From the NCBI GenBank assembly GCA_023229615.1, contig JALNYX010000035.1, positions 1 to 9,511 of the forward strand: DNA of 9,511 nt, read 5' to 3'. The position numbers were made by a program, and so were the translations under genes. The notes below the pieces were generated by a model that saw nothing but the letters and a program-made list of their open reading frames with translations, was not told the DNA's origin and did not search any database. This DNA comes from Candidatus Moraniibacteriota bacterium (GTDB lineage: Bacteria > Patescibacteriota > Minisyncoccia > Moranbacterales > UBA9337). Positions 1 to 4,458 of this stretch are shown piece by piece. Position 1 is the first letter of the stretch; each line of letters starts with the position of its first letter.

Positions 1-96
1 GCAACTATGAATAAAATGGCTCACGTGATTTATGCAGTTTGGAAAAATGGAGAATTTTTTGAAGATAAAAGAAAAAGCATCCCAACCATTGAATGA
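1..96 (+). CDS. IS110-family transposase, 3' end only (copy 1)
   Basis: This is the last 31 codons plus the TGA stop of an IS110-type transposase whose remainder lies left of the window. It is base-for-base identical to 4177-4272, the end of the complete copy inside the window, and encodes the same residues A293 to E323. The reading frame is open from base 1, so this is truncation by the window edge and not a visible mutation. Whether the rest of this copy is intact cannot be seen. In this family the segment belongs to the C-terminal Tnp domain that carries the nucleophilic serine; the serine itself lies upstream of the visible part. Confidence 0.93.
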   Translation, partial: ATMNKMAHVIYAVWKNGEFFEDKRKSIPTIE

Positions 97-124
97 TTGA
101 GATGCTTGACAGAGATATAGTTAG
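1..124 (+). mobile_element. Right end of IS110-family element, copy 1
   Basis: Bases 1-127 are identical to 4177-4303, after which the two copies diverge (GGCG here, AACG there). By analogy with copy 2 the element proper ends at G124. The dinucleotide core is TT 125-126 and the flank starts at A127. The right end contains a perfect -35 hexamer TTGACA (106-111) and the left-donor sequence AGTTAGTT (119-126). The right flank, AGGCGTTGTTATGC, is the terminus of the inverted-repeat unit that carries the gene at 147-818. Confidence 0.88.
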
Positions 125-148
125 TTAGGCGTTGTTATGCTGATTTTT
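124..148 (+). repeat. Terminal inverted repeat of unit A, left copy
   Basis: GTTAGGCG (124-131) begins a 25-bp sequence that reappears inverted at 859-883. By eye 21 of 25 positions are identical: GTTAGGCG, three differences, TTAT, one difference, CTGATTTTT. The repeat overlaps the stop codon of the enclosed minus-strand gene (147-149). IS110 copy 1 is inserted exactly at the outer tip, with its core TT being the TT of GTTAGGCG. Confidence 0.75.
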
Positions 149-818
149 ATTTTTTTCTCAATACAATTATTTCCGGATGACATGCGGTCACCCCTGCATA
201 TTTGGGAGTGACATTTAAAACAATTAACTTAATTTGGTTTTTGACAGATGAGTTTATGATGTTTTGTTTTTCAGATTCGTTAATTAGTTCTAGCCCAAGG
301 TTAACAACTGGTTGGCCTAAGTTGTTTAGGCTGTGTAAAGTATTTCCTCCGTTGACTAGGTTAACCATTGCACGAACTAATTCTTTTGAGCCTTCAGTTA
401 TTGTAAAATTGTCACATTTTTTTGTTCCTTCTAAATCGCTTTTTTCAATTGATGAGTAGTAACCAGTGGCAGTAGAAATACCTAAAGGATAATCGCTATT
501 GTTGAGATTAAATAAGCATTCGTTTATATTACAATAATCATTGATAAGATTGTATGAAATATTATCAATAAGTGATTCAGTGCATTTTAATTTTTGACCT
601 GTTAGATTAACATATTCATTTTGAGATTGAGTTAATTGACTTTGTAGTGAGATAATTCGTTGCCGTGAATTATATTCGAATATTTTTATTTTAGAATTTT
701 GCCAAATGTAGATGCCGCCAGAAATTAAAACAGTGGCAATAATAGAAATAGCTATTACCCAAATAATTTTAAAATTTTTAATTTTATTTGCTAGTTGTGA
801 AAGGATTTGTTCTTTCAT
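147..818 (-). CDS. Membrane-anchored orphan protein with Cys-containing outer domain
   Basis: A 223-residue protein of no family I recognise. The N-terminus is lysine-rich and followed by one hydrophobic segment (about residues 18-39, IIWVIAISIIATVLISGG), consistent with a signal anchor. A polar, heptad-like stretch (about 45-70) may form a short coiled coil. The rest is Asn/Ser-rich with five cysteines (79, 96, 101, 135, 213), which suggests an extracytoplasmic domain with possible disulfides. The start at 818 is an ATG directly before the lysine-rich N-terminus; no Shine-Dalgarno is visible. A TATAAT-like -10 on the minus strand lies at 841-846. The gene fills a unit bounded by inverted repeats (124-148 and 859-883), with the stop codon inside the left repeat. 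It therefore looks like cassette or element cargo and not part of a host operon. Function unknown. Confidence 0.75.
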   Translation of the reverse strand: MKEQILSQLANKIKNFKIIWVIAISIIATVLISGGIYIWQNSKIKIFEYNSRQRIISLQSQLTQSQNEYVNLTGQKLKCTESLIDNISYNLINDYCNINECLFNLNNSDYPLGISTATGYYSSIEKSDLEGTKKCDNFTITEGSKELVRAMVNLVNGGNTLHSLNNLGQPVVNLGLELINESEKQNIINSSVKNQIKLIVLNVTPKYAGVTACHPEIIVLRKK

Positions 819-858
819 AGTTTATAAGTTAATTGTTTTAATTATAATTCAAATTGAA

Positions 859-883
859 AAAAATCAGTATAATTTCGCCTAAC
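859..883 (-). repeat. Terminal inverted repeat of unit A, right copy
   Basis: Read on the minus strand from 883 this begins GTTAGGCGAAATTATACTG, matching the left copy at 124-148 at 21 of 25 positions. It lies in the promoter/leader region of the minus-strand gene at 147-818. The terminal eight bases match GTTRRRY + G, the same shape as the end of unit D (GTTAAACG). They also match the first eight target bases read from the bridge-RNA right guide (TTAGGCGA). Confidence 0.72.
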
Positions 884-898
884 GTGCGCGAATTTGTG

Positions 899-951
899 AA
901 GTTTCTTTCTTTTTTATTATAGCGTAGCGGAAATGAAAAAGAAAGAAACTT
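899..951. repeat. 16-bp perfect palindromic hairpin between genes
   Basis: The arms 899-914 (AAGTTTCTTTCTTTTT) and 936-951 are exact reverse complements separated by a 21-nt loop (915-935). It lies between the Nudix stop (994) and the promoter region of the gene at 147-818. No T-tract follows the stem in the minus-strand direction, so it is not a textbook Rho-independent terminator. Outside it, CGCCTAA (876-882) could pair with TTGGGCG (950-956, one G-T pair), which extends the palindrome asymmetrically. Confidence 0.7.
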
Positions 952-993
952 GGGCGAAGAGCCGTGAATCCGCCATTATCGGATGTAAAAATT

Positions 994-1389
994 TTAGCGG
1001 TTTTTCAAAAAAAACAACATTAAATCCAAGTACTGGTTTTTATATGGCAATTTTTCAATTAGCATGCTTAATTCCGTGGGCTTAAAAAAATGCAGCTTTT
1101 CACCCTCGCCAATCAACATTTTTTGCTTGCGAGTATCAACATAACAATGATATATGGTTATATTCTTATTGTTAAAAATAAAAGTCTGAACAAAACTTAA
1201 GTTATGAGCTTCTAACGCTGTTTCCTCTTTAATTTCTCGTATTAATGCTTGCTCAATGTCTTCATTATCTTCAAGACTACCGCCTACTAAACACCATTGA
1301 TTTTTCATAGTAGGCGCTTTCTTATCTCGCATATGAAGCAAAAAATTGCCATCATAATTTTCAATTATTCCTGCAACACCTCTTTTCAT
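994..1389 (-). CDS. Nudix hydrolase
   Basis: A 131-residue single-domain Nudix protein. Members of this family hydrolyse nucleoside diphosphates linked to another moiety, often damaged or excess nucleotides, using a divalent metal held by the Nudix-box glutamates. The box spans about residues 37-59: G37, E43, R51, E52, E55 and E56 are all in the expected places. The usual glycine near its end is alanine (A58), a tolerated change, so catalysis is probably retained. The substrate cannot be told from sequence. The start MKRGVAGII is an ATG 11 nt after the stop of the Bro-N gene on the same strand, so the two probably share a transcript. No clear Shine-Dalgarno is present in the A/T-only gap. Length is normal for a minimal Nudix domain. 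Confidence 0.9.
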   Translation of the reverse strand: MKRGVAGIIENYDGNFLLHMRDKKAPTMKNQWCLVGGSLEDNEDIEQALIREIKEETALEAHNLSFVQTFIFNNKNITIYHCYVDTRKQKMLIGEGEKLHFFKPTELSMLIEKLPYKNQYLDLMLFFLKNR

Positions 1390-1400
1390 AAATTAAAAAT

Positions 1401-2231
1401 TTATTTTTTTATTTTTTTATTTTTAAGGAAGTTATCACCAGTGACGACTGGTCGTCCAATTCGCCTCTCAATTTGCTTTCTAGCTGTTCCAGCCACTTCC
1501 CCACCAAGCCTAGCGTCATCTTTCAATCTTTGTATACCCTTGGAATCTTTGGTTTTGTGAATTTCTTTTGTAGTTCGTTCGCCAAGCATAGTTAAGATAA
1601 GTTCAAAATCGTCCATGTGGTCACGAAGATTTTCGCGTTTCAAACCTTTTATCTTCTTATATTCATTTGGTTTTAATCCAAATGTAGCTTGTGATATTTC
1701 CGCAGTTAAAATTTCATAATCTTTTTTATATTTTATACCTCTTTTTTGCCACTCATCAGTCAACTCTTCGCGAATAGCAATGCCACGCATACGCATTTCA
1801 ATCCACTCATCGGGATAACCTTTAAGCTTATACAAAAGTCTCATTCGTTTACTGGCAAGTTCTGGATTTTCCACTTCTTGAATGCGCTCATAACCAACTT
1901 TAGCCAACCACCGCTTGAGTGGCTCAGCTTTTGGTGAGGGAATGGATTGAACAATACGAAACATCCCTTCAGTGTTAGCACAATCTGTTTTATATTTTTT
2001 GCCATCGTTAGCCTCCAATTTCAGTCCGTGACAAAATGTCACGACCTCACTTCCTTCGGCCACGAGCCTTTGTTTTAACTTTCGCCAATAGGCACCAGCA
2101 TCGGGACTATCAGTTAATACGCCACAAACATCCACAACCGAAAACCACCATTCTTTTTGAAAAATAGTACGACGAATATTTTTTCCTTTAAATAAGGCAA
2201 GGTGAGTATTTTGTTCTTCTTGATTTTGCAT
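1401..2231 (-). CDS. Bro-N domain protein (phage antirepressor / DinD-like)
   Basis: A 276-residue protein with a Bro-N-type N-terminal region (about 1-105). It shows the typical run FQKEWWFSVVDVCGVLTDSP, then W-R-L-K, the DGKKYKTDCANTEGMFRIVQS block and SIPSPKAEPLKRWLAKVGYER. The C-terminal half (about 130-270) carries EELTDEWQKRG, ILTAEISQATFG, EYKKIKGLKRENLRDHM and ARKQIERRIG, which are familiar from widespread DinD-like/Bro antirepressor proteins of bacteria and phages. Bro-N domains bind DNA in phage and viral regulators; the role of chromosomal members is largely unsettled. I chose the ATG at 2231 (MQNQEEQNTHLALFKGKNIRR) because homologues begin just before the FKGKNIRR block. An upstream in-frame ATG at 2318 would add 29 unlikely residues across a probable promoter. 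It is followed 11 nt later by the Nudix gene. Confidence 0.88.
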   Translation of the reverse strand: MQNQEEQNTHLALFKGKNIRRTIFQKEWWFSVVDVCGVLTDSPDAGAYWRKLKQRLVAEGSEVVTFCHGLKLEANDGKKYKTDCANTEGMFRIVQSIPSPKAEPLKRWLAKVGYERIQEVENPELASKRMRLLYKLKGYPDEWIEMRMRGIAIREELTDEWQKRGIKYKKDYEILTAEISQATFGLKPNEYKKIKGLKRENLRDHMDDFELILTMLGERTTKEIHKTKDSKGIQRLKDDARLGGEVAGTARKQIERRIGRPVVTGDNFLKNKKIKK

Positions 2232-2264
2232 AAAATCTAATAAAATTGAAACTATTTTTATTGT

Positions 2265-2270
2265 AGTATA
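2265..2270 (-). promoter_or_regulatory. Possible -10 element for the Bro-N/Nudix pair
   Basis: On the minus strand this reads TATACT within GTATATACT, 33 nt upstream of the chosen ATG at 2231. The expected -35 position is only AT-rich (ATAATA), so support is weak. Its position would leave the alternative start at 2318 upstream of the transcript. Confidence 0.35.
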
Positions 2271-2295
2271 TACTCTAGAGAAAAATTTATTATTA

Positions 2296-2342
2296 TTTCG
2301 TTGAACGTATCGGCACATGCGAAGTTGCGCCGTGGATTATTG
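2296..2342. repeat. Dispersed boundary motif, second copy of 873-885 / 954-971
   Basis: TTTCGTTGAACGT (2296-2308) resembles TTTCGCCTAACGT (873-885) at 10 of 13 positions. GCGAAG followed by GCCGTGGATT (2319-2338) resembles GCGAAG followed by GCCGTGAATC (954-970). The order is the same in both places, but the first copy has the long hairpin 899-951 between the two halves. The left half, read on minus, gives GTTCAACG, close to the GTTRRRCG unit termini. The stretch 2319-2409 otherwise shows no gene. Confidence 0.45.
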
Positions 2343-2409
2343 ATTATTTTGTTAATATCGCTTGTCTTTATTATATCACTAAACCTGCCATTTCGTCAGC
2401 GCAATTTGG

Positions 2410-2476
2410 GTGGAACAGAAAAGAAAATCACAAATATTTTCCTTAATTAAAGCCCTTTTTTGAAATTTTTTGAAAA
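2410..2476 (+). repeat. Long inverted repeat of unit C, left copy
   Basis: Two 26-bp blocks, 2415-2440 and 2451-2476, are exact reverse complements of 2972-2997 and 2932-2957. The 10-nt stretch between the left blocks and the 14-nt stretch between the right blocks differ. Weaker similarity continues outward: GTGGAACAG (2410-2418) here against GTTATACAG read on minus from 3002. The repeat ends just upstream of the promoter of the SemiSWEET-like gene. Confidence 0.85.
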
Positions 2477-2482
2477 TTACAC

Positions 2483-2511
2483 TGGACAAAAGTCGAAATA
2501 AATGCTATACT
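2483..2511 (+). promoter_or_regulatory. Sigma70-type promoter of the SemiSWEET-like gene
   Basis: The -35 is TGGACA (2483-2488), the spacer is 17 nt, and the -10 is TATACT (2506-2511) with an upstream TG (extended -10). Transcription would start near 2518, giving a leader of about 95 nt that ends in a good Shine-Dalgarno. Confidence 0.75.
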
Positions 2512-2573
2512 AGTCGGTTAATAGTGAATGAGTCTATTTTTCTAACAAAGAAGGGTAGATTCTCGCTATTGGC

Positions 2574-2583
2574 GGGGTCTGCT
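2574..2583 (+). repeat. Leader half of a 10-bp inverted repeat spanning the SemiSWEET-like gene
   Basis: GGGGTCTGCT here is the exact reverse complement of AGCAGACCCC at 2888-2897, nine bases after the stop codon and just before the terminator. Both copies would be in the same transcript, so the mRNA ends could pair. Whether this matters for translation or stability is unknown. Confidence 0.5.
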
Positions 2584-2612
2584 CTTTACAAAATCGAAAA
2601 GGAGAAAATCAC

Positions 2613-2879
2613 ATGGAGAGCATATTTGGAACCGCAACAATGGTTTTGGCGATTATCATGGTAGTAATTGCTCTGCCAAGTCAGATTCGCAAAAACCACA
2701 AAGAACAACGGTGCGGGCTGAGTTTCCTCATGGTTTTATTACCACTCAGCGTTTATGTATCACGAACCTGCTACGCAGTGTTAATTAAGTCGTGGTATAT
2801 AGTAGTGCCAGATGTTCTTGGGGTGATTTTCTCCGCCGTTCTATTGGCACAATTCCTGATGTATAGGAAGAAGTCATGA
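2613..2879 (+). CDS. SemiSWEET-like (MtN3/PQ-loop) small membrane transporter
   Basis: An 88-residue protein with three predicted transmembrane helices (about 5-25, 38-58, 62-84), the size and layout of bacterial SemiSWEET half-transporters. Visible family features are the PQ-like turn after helix 1 (LPSQIRKN, residues 21-28), the S-G-S-like stretch CGLSF (34-38) and the helix-3 entry VPDVLG (65-70), where P-N is the usual pair and D replaces N. SemiSWEETs dimerise in the membrane to make a sugar uniporter; the substrate here is unknown. The ATG at 2613 is set by GGAG at 2601-2604, 8 nt upstream, a stronger Shine-Dalgarno than neighbouring genes have. It has its own promoter (2483-2511) and terminator (2902-2935) and is enclosed by long inverted repeats, so it forms a self-contained one-gene unit. 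Confidence 0.85.
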   Translation: MESIFGTATMVLAIIMVVIALPSQIRKNHKEQRCGLSFLMVLLPLSVYVSRTCYAVLIKSWYIVVPDVLGVIFSAVLLAQFLMYRKKS

Positions 2880-2901
2880 ACACGAGAAGCAGACCCCAAT
2901 T

Positions 2902-2935
2902 AAGGTCATCGAGAAATCGGTGGCCTTCTTTTTTT
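2902..2935 (+). terminator. Rho-independent terminator of the SemiSWEET-like gene
   Basis: An 11-bp stem (2902-2912 with 2917-2927, two G-U pairs) closes a GAAA tetraloop (2913-2916) and is followed by C and a run of seven T (2929-2935). It lies 22 nt after the stop codon. The T-run merges into the right inverted repeat of the unit. Confidence 0.92.
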
Positions 2936-3002
2936 CAAAAAATTTCAAAAAAGGGCTATTAAAAATGTCAAAAAATATTTGTGATTTTCTTTTCTGTATA
3001 AC
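2932..3002 (-). repeat. Long inverted repeat of unit C, right copy
   Basis: Blocks 2932-2957 and 2972-2997 match the left copy (2451-2476 and 2415-2440) exactly in inverted orientation. Read on minus from 3002, the tip is GTTATACAG. Only 12 nt (3003-3014) separate it from GTT 3015-3017, the interrupted terminus of unit D. Confidence 0.85.
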
Positions 3003-3019
3003 CAGATATTCAGTGTTCA

Positions 3020-3025
3020 TATAAT
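3020..3025 (+). promoter_or_regulatory. -10 half of a split promoter completed on circularisation
   Basis: TATAAT lies two bases inside the left end. In the integrated copy the matching -35 position (2997-3002) reads TATAAC, a poor hexamer. In a circular excised form the right-end TTGACA (4282-4287) would sit exactly 17 nt upstream: 13 nt of right end, core TT, then CA. The predicted start site (about 3032) coincides with the first base of the bridge-RNA 5' hairpin. Promoter assembly at the abutted ends is known for IS110 elements such as IS621. Confidence 0.8.
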
Positions 3026-3031
3026 ACAATC

Positions 3032-3207
3032 ATACCATAAGATATAATGGTATAGAGAGGTATTGCGAATGCCGTGTTGGGAATCGAATCGATATCCCGT
3101 CGCCTAACCTGCAGCCTCTTTGCAAAGCTTAGTAAGCGGATAAGTTAGTTGAAGAATTCTTTTTTGGGAATTACTTCGTATGAAAAATGAACCTGCTTTT
3201 TGCTTTG
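3032..3207 (+). ncRNA. Predicted IS110 bridge RNA
   Basis: The 176-nt span folds in the bridge-RNA order. The 5' hairpin pairs 3032-3038 with 3047-3053. The target loop is closed by 3056-3060 with 3115-3119 and 3063-3066 with 3111-3114. It holds a left guide (GCCGTGTT, 3071-3078), a hairpin (3079-3086 with 3090-3098, one bulged A) and a right guide (GTCGCCTAA, 3099-3107). The donor loop is closed by 3123-3128 with 3202-3207 and 3134-3139 with 3192-3198. It holds a left guide (AGTTAGTT, 3143-3150), a hairpin (3151-3159 with 3168-3177, one bulged A) and a right guide (GTATGAA, 3178-3184). The donor left guide equals the element's right end plus core (4295-4302). The last six bases of the donor right guide are complementary to core plus left end (3016-3021). 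A pyrimidine tract (3230-3263) follows before the transposase. The 3' end is approximate. Confidence 0.82.
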
Positions 3208-3300
3208 ACGAAGAGGCGGCAACTTACCACTCTCGATTCTCTTTTCTTCTCTTCTTTTCTCTTAGTTCATTTTACCTAATTTAAAAGAAAAATCAACCAT

Positions 3301-4272
3301 ATGGATAAATACATCGGCGTAGATATCAGTAAAAATGATTTCTATGCCTGTTTTGCGGAGGCAACCGAGCCGATTCTATTTCAAAACAATCTTAAAGGGA
3401 TAAAGACATTTGAACGCTATCTGACAAAAAACAAATTTAAAAAAGAAGAAACAGTTATTGGCGTCGAATCAACCGGCATCTATCATTTACCGATGTCATA
3501 CAATATGGCTCGGGCGGGATTTACTGTAAGTGTGATTAATCCGCTCATTGTTAAAAAACAAAATCAGATCAGTTTGCGAAGAGTAAAAAATGACAAAAAA
3601 GATGCGAGTTTAATCAGATATTGCACAGGAAAAAAAGTCGGCTACAAATTCATCGACGATGCGGAAACCTTAACGCTCAAAAGCTTGGTTAGGCAAAGAG
3701 ATTCCTTAGCCAATTTGAAAAATATTTTAAACCGTAAACAAGACGCAGTTTCTTACAAAGAAAAATATTTGGGAATTTCCATTTCCAAATCCAATGCCAG
3801 ATTAATAAAAACTGTATCTATAGAAATTGAAAAATTGGAAAAAAAATTAAAAGAATTTCACAAAGATGAACAAAAACTCTTACGTACTATTCCCGGAGTC
3901 GGTCCGATTACGGCAGTTAGTTTTGTTTCTGAGGTTGGAGACATTAATCGCTTCCCTAGTTCCGGAAAATTAATCGCCTATGTCGGATTGGATTCGCGCG
4001 TGCACCAAAGTGGCACATCCATTCACGGCAAGGGGTATATTTCTAAACGGGGTAATAAAATCCTCAGGACGAGGCTGTATAACGCTTGCAGTGTAGCGGT
4101 GCTTCATGACAATATATTCCGGGATTTTTTTCAAAAGAAAAGAAGCGAGGGGAAACCCTACAAGGTGGCAATGTGCGCAACTATGAATAAAATGGCTCAC
4201 GTGATTTATGCAGTTTGGAAAAATGGAGAATTTTTTGAAGATAAAAGAAAAAGCATCCCAACCATTGAATGA
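3301..4272 (+). CDS. IS110-family transposase/recombinase (DEDD)
   Basis: A 323-residue recombinase with both IS110 domains. The N-terminal RuvC-like DEDD_Tnp_IS110 domain (about 1-155) shows the acidic set D8 (YIGVDISK), E56 (GVESTGIYH), D98 and D101 (KNDKKDASLI). A charged helical linker (about 170-192) precedes the C-terminal Tnp domain (about 193-305), with a helix-hairpin-helix-like IPGVGPITA and the QSG motif whose serine (S237) is the likely nucleophile. GKGYISKRGN (243-252) and the LR..LYNA segment follow. Length is in the normal range and no frameshift is present, so it appears intact. The family excises as a circle and reinserts using a bridge RNA encoded upstream; that RNA is predicted at 3032-3207. 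The ATG at 3301 is the first in frame and gives the standard N-terminus; no strong Shine-Dalgarno is seen. Confidence 0.96.
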   Translation: MDKYIGVDISKNDFYACFAEATEPILFQNNLKGIKTFERYLTKNKFKKEETVIGVESTGIYHLPMSYNMARAGFTVSVINPLIVKKQNQISLRRVKNDKKDASLIRYCTGKKVGYKFIDDAETLTLKSLVRQRDSLANLKNILNRKQDAVSYKEKYLGISISKSNARLIKTVSIEIEKLEKKLKEFHKDEQKLLRTIPGVGPITAVSFVSEVGDINRFPSSGKLIAYVGLDSRVHQSGTSIHGKGYISKRGNKILRTRLYNACSVAVLHDNIFRDFFQKKRSEGKPYKVAMCATMNKMAHVIYAVWKNGEFFEDKRKSIPTIE

Positions 4273-4299
4273 TTGAGATGCTTGACAGAGATATAGTTA

Positions 4300-4411
4300 G
4301 TTAAACGATGTAAATTTTTCATTTCCTGATATTACACCGTGCTCTATTAATTGTTAAAATAAAATTTTGCTTTTTCTGTTTTTGATTTTGGGCAGAGGGG
4401 ATTAAGGGGTG
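4300..4411 (+). repeat. Mosaic terminal inverted repeat of unit D, left copy
   Basis: Three conserved blocks pair with the inverted right copy (5872-5979). The first is 4300-4324 (GTTAAACGA, two differences, then 14 identical bases). The second is an exact 20-bp block, 4358-4377. The third is AGAGGGG..TAAGG at 4394-4411, 14 of 18 identical. The first two blocks are separated by 33 nt here and 34 nt on the right. The outer tip GTTAAACG is split by IS110 copy 2: G(TT) lies at 3015-3017 and the rest resumes at 4301. Confidence 0.85.
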
Positions 4412-4429
4412 AATGCCCAAAATCAAAAA
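4379..4429. repeat. 16-bp perfect palindrome inside the left end of unit D
   Basis: Arms 4379-4394 (TTTTTGATTTTGGGCA) and 4414-4429 are exact reverse complements with a 19-nt loop containing AGAGGGG. It lies 30 bp beyond the stop codon of the minus-strand gene at 4459-5772 and may help end its transcript. There is no T-tract on the exit side for that direction, so it is not a standard terminator. Confidence 0.75.
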
Positions 4430-4458
4430 TTCCTTAGTGCATTTGGCAATCCAAAAAA

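Larger units (their letters stand above)
3018..4300 (+). mobile_element. Complete IS110-family insertion sequence (copy 2)
   Basis: The boundaries come from four agreeing lines. (1) Copy 1 and copy 2 share sequence only up to TT 4301-4302 plus one A. (2) The same TT is present at 3016-3017 on the left. (3) Removing 3018-4302 restores CAGTG-TT-AAACGATG, the intact terminus of unit D. (4) Joining right end, TT and left end gives TTGACA, 17 nt, TATAAT. The element is 1,283 bp plus a 2-bp core. It has no terminal inverted repeats and no long target duplication, as is normal for IS110. The left non-coding end (3018-3300) holds a predicted bridge RNA, and the right end after the transposase is short, an arrangement typical of the IS110 rather than the IS1111 subgroup. 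Confidence 0.88.

Noticed and set aside
870..960. Canonical integron attC site
   Set aside because: GCCTAAC is present, but the partner box is CTTGGGC, not GTTRRRY. The arms are strongly asymmetric and no integrase gene is in the window. Kept only as a hypothesis.
1746..1937. Plus-strand ORF opposite the Bro-N gene, and similar ORFs opposite or inside lepA, recR and the receiver-like gene
   Set aside because: All are antisense or out-of-frame shadows of well-supported genes with no recognisable motifs.
2470..2664. 64-aa plus-strand ORF starting MKITLDKSRNK
   Set aside because: It runs through the promoter and leader of the SemiSWEET-like gene and overlaps its start in another frame. It shows no protein-family features.
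3072..3115. tRNA-like look (a GGGAATCGAATCGATATCCC stem resembling an antisense T-arm, then CGCCTAACCTGCAG)
   Set aside because: No cloverleaf or acceptor stem can be completed on either strand, and the loop is not a seven-base T-loop. The segment is better explained as the target loop of the bridge RNA.
4379..4429. Standard Rho-independent terminator for the gene at 4459-5772
   Set aside because: The stem is strong, but the exit side on the minus strand is A-rich, not T-rich, so it is recorded as a palindrome only.
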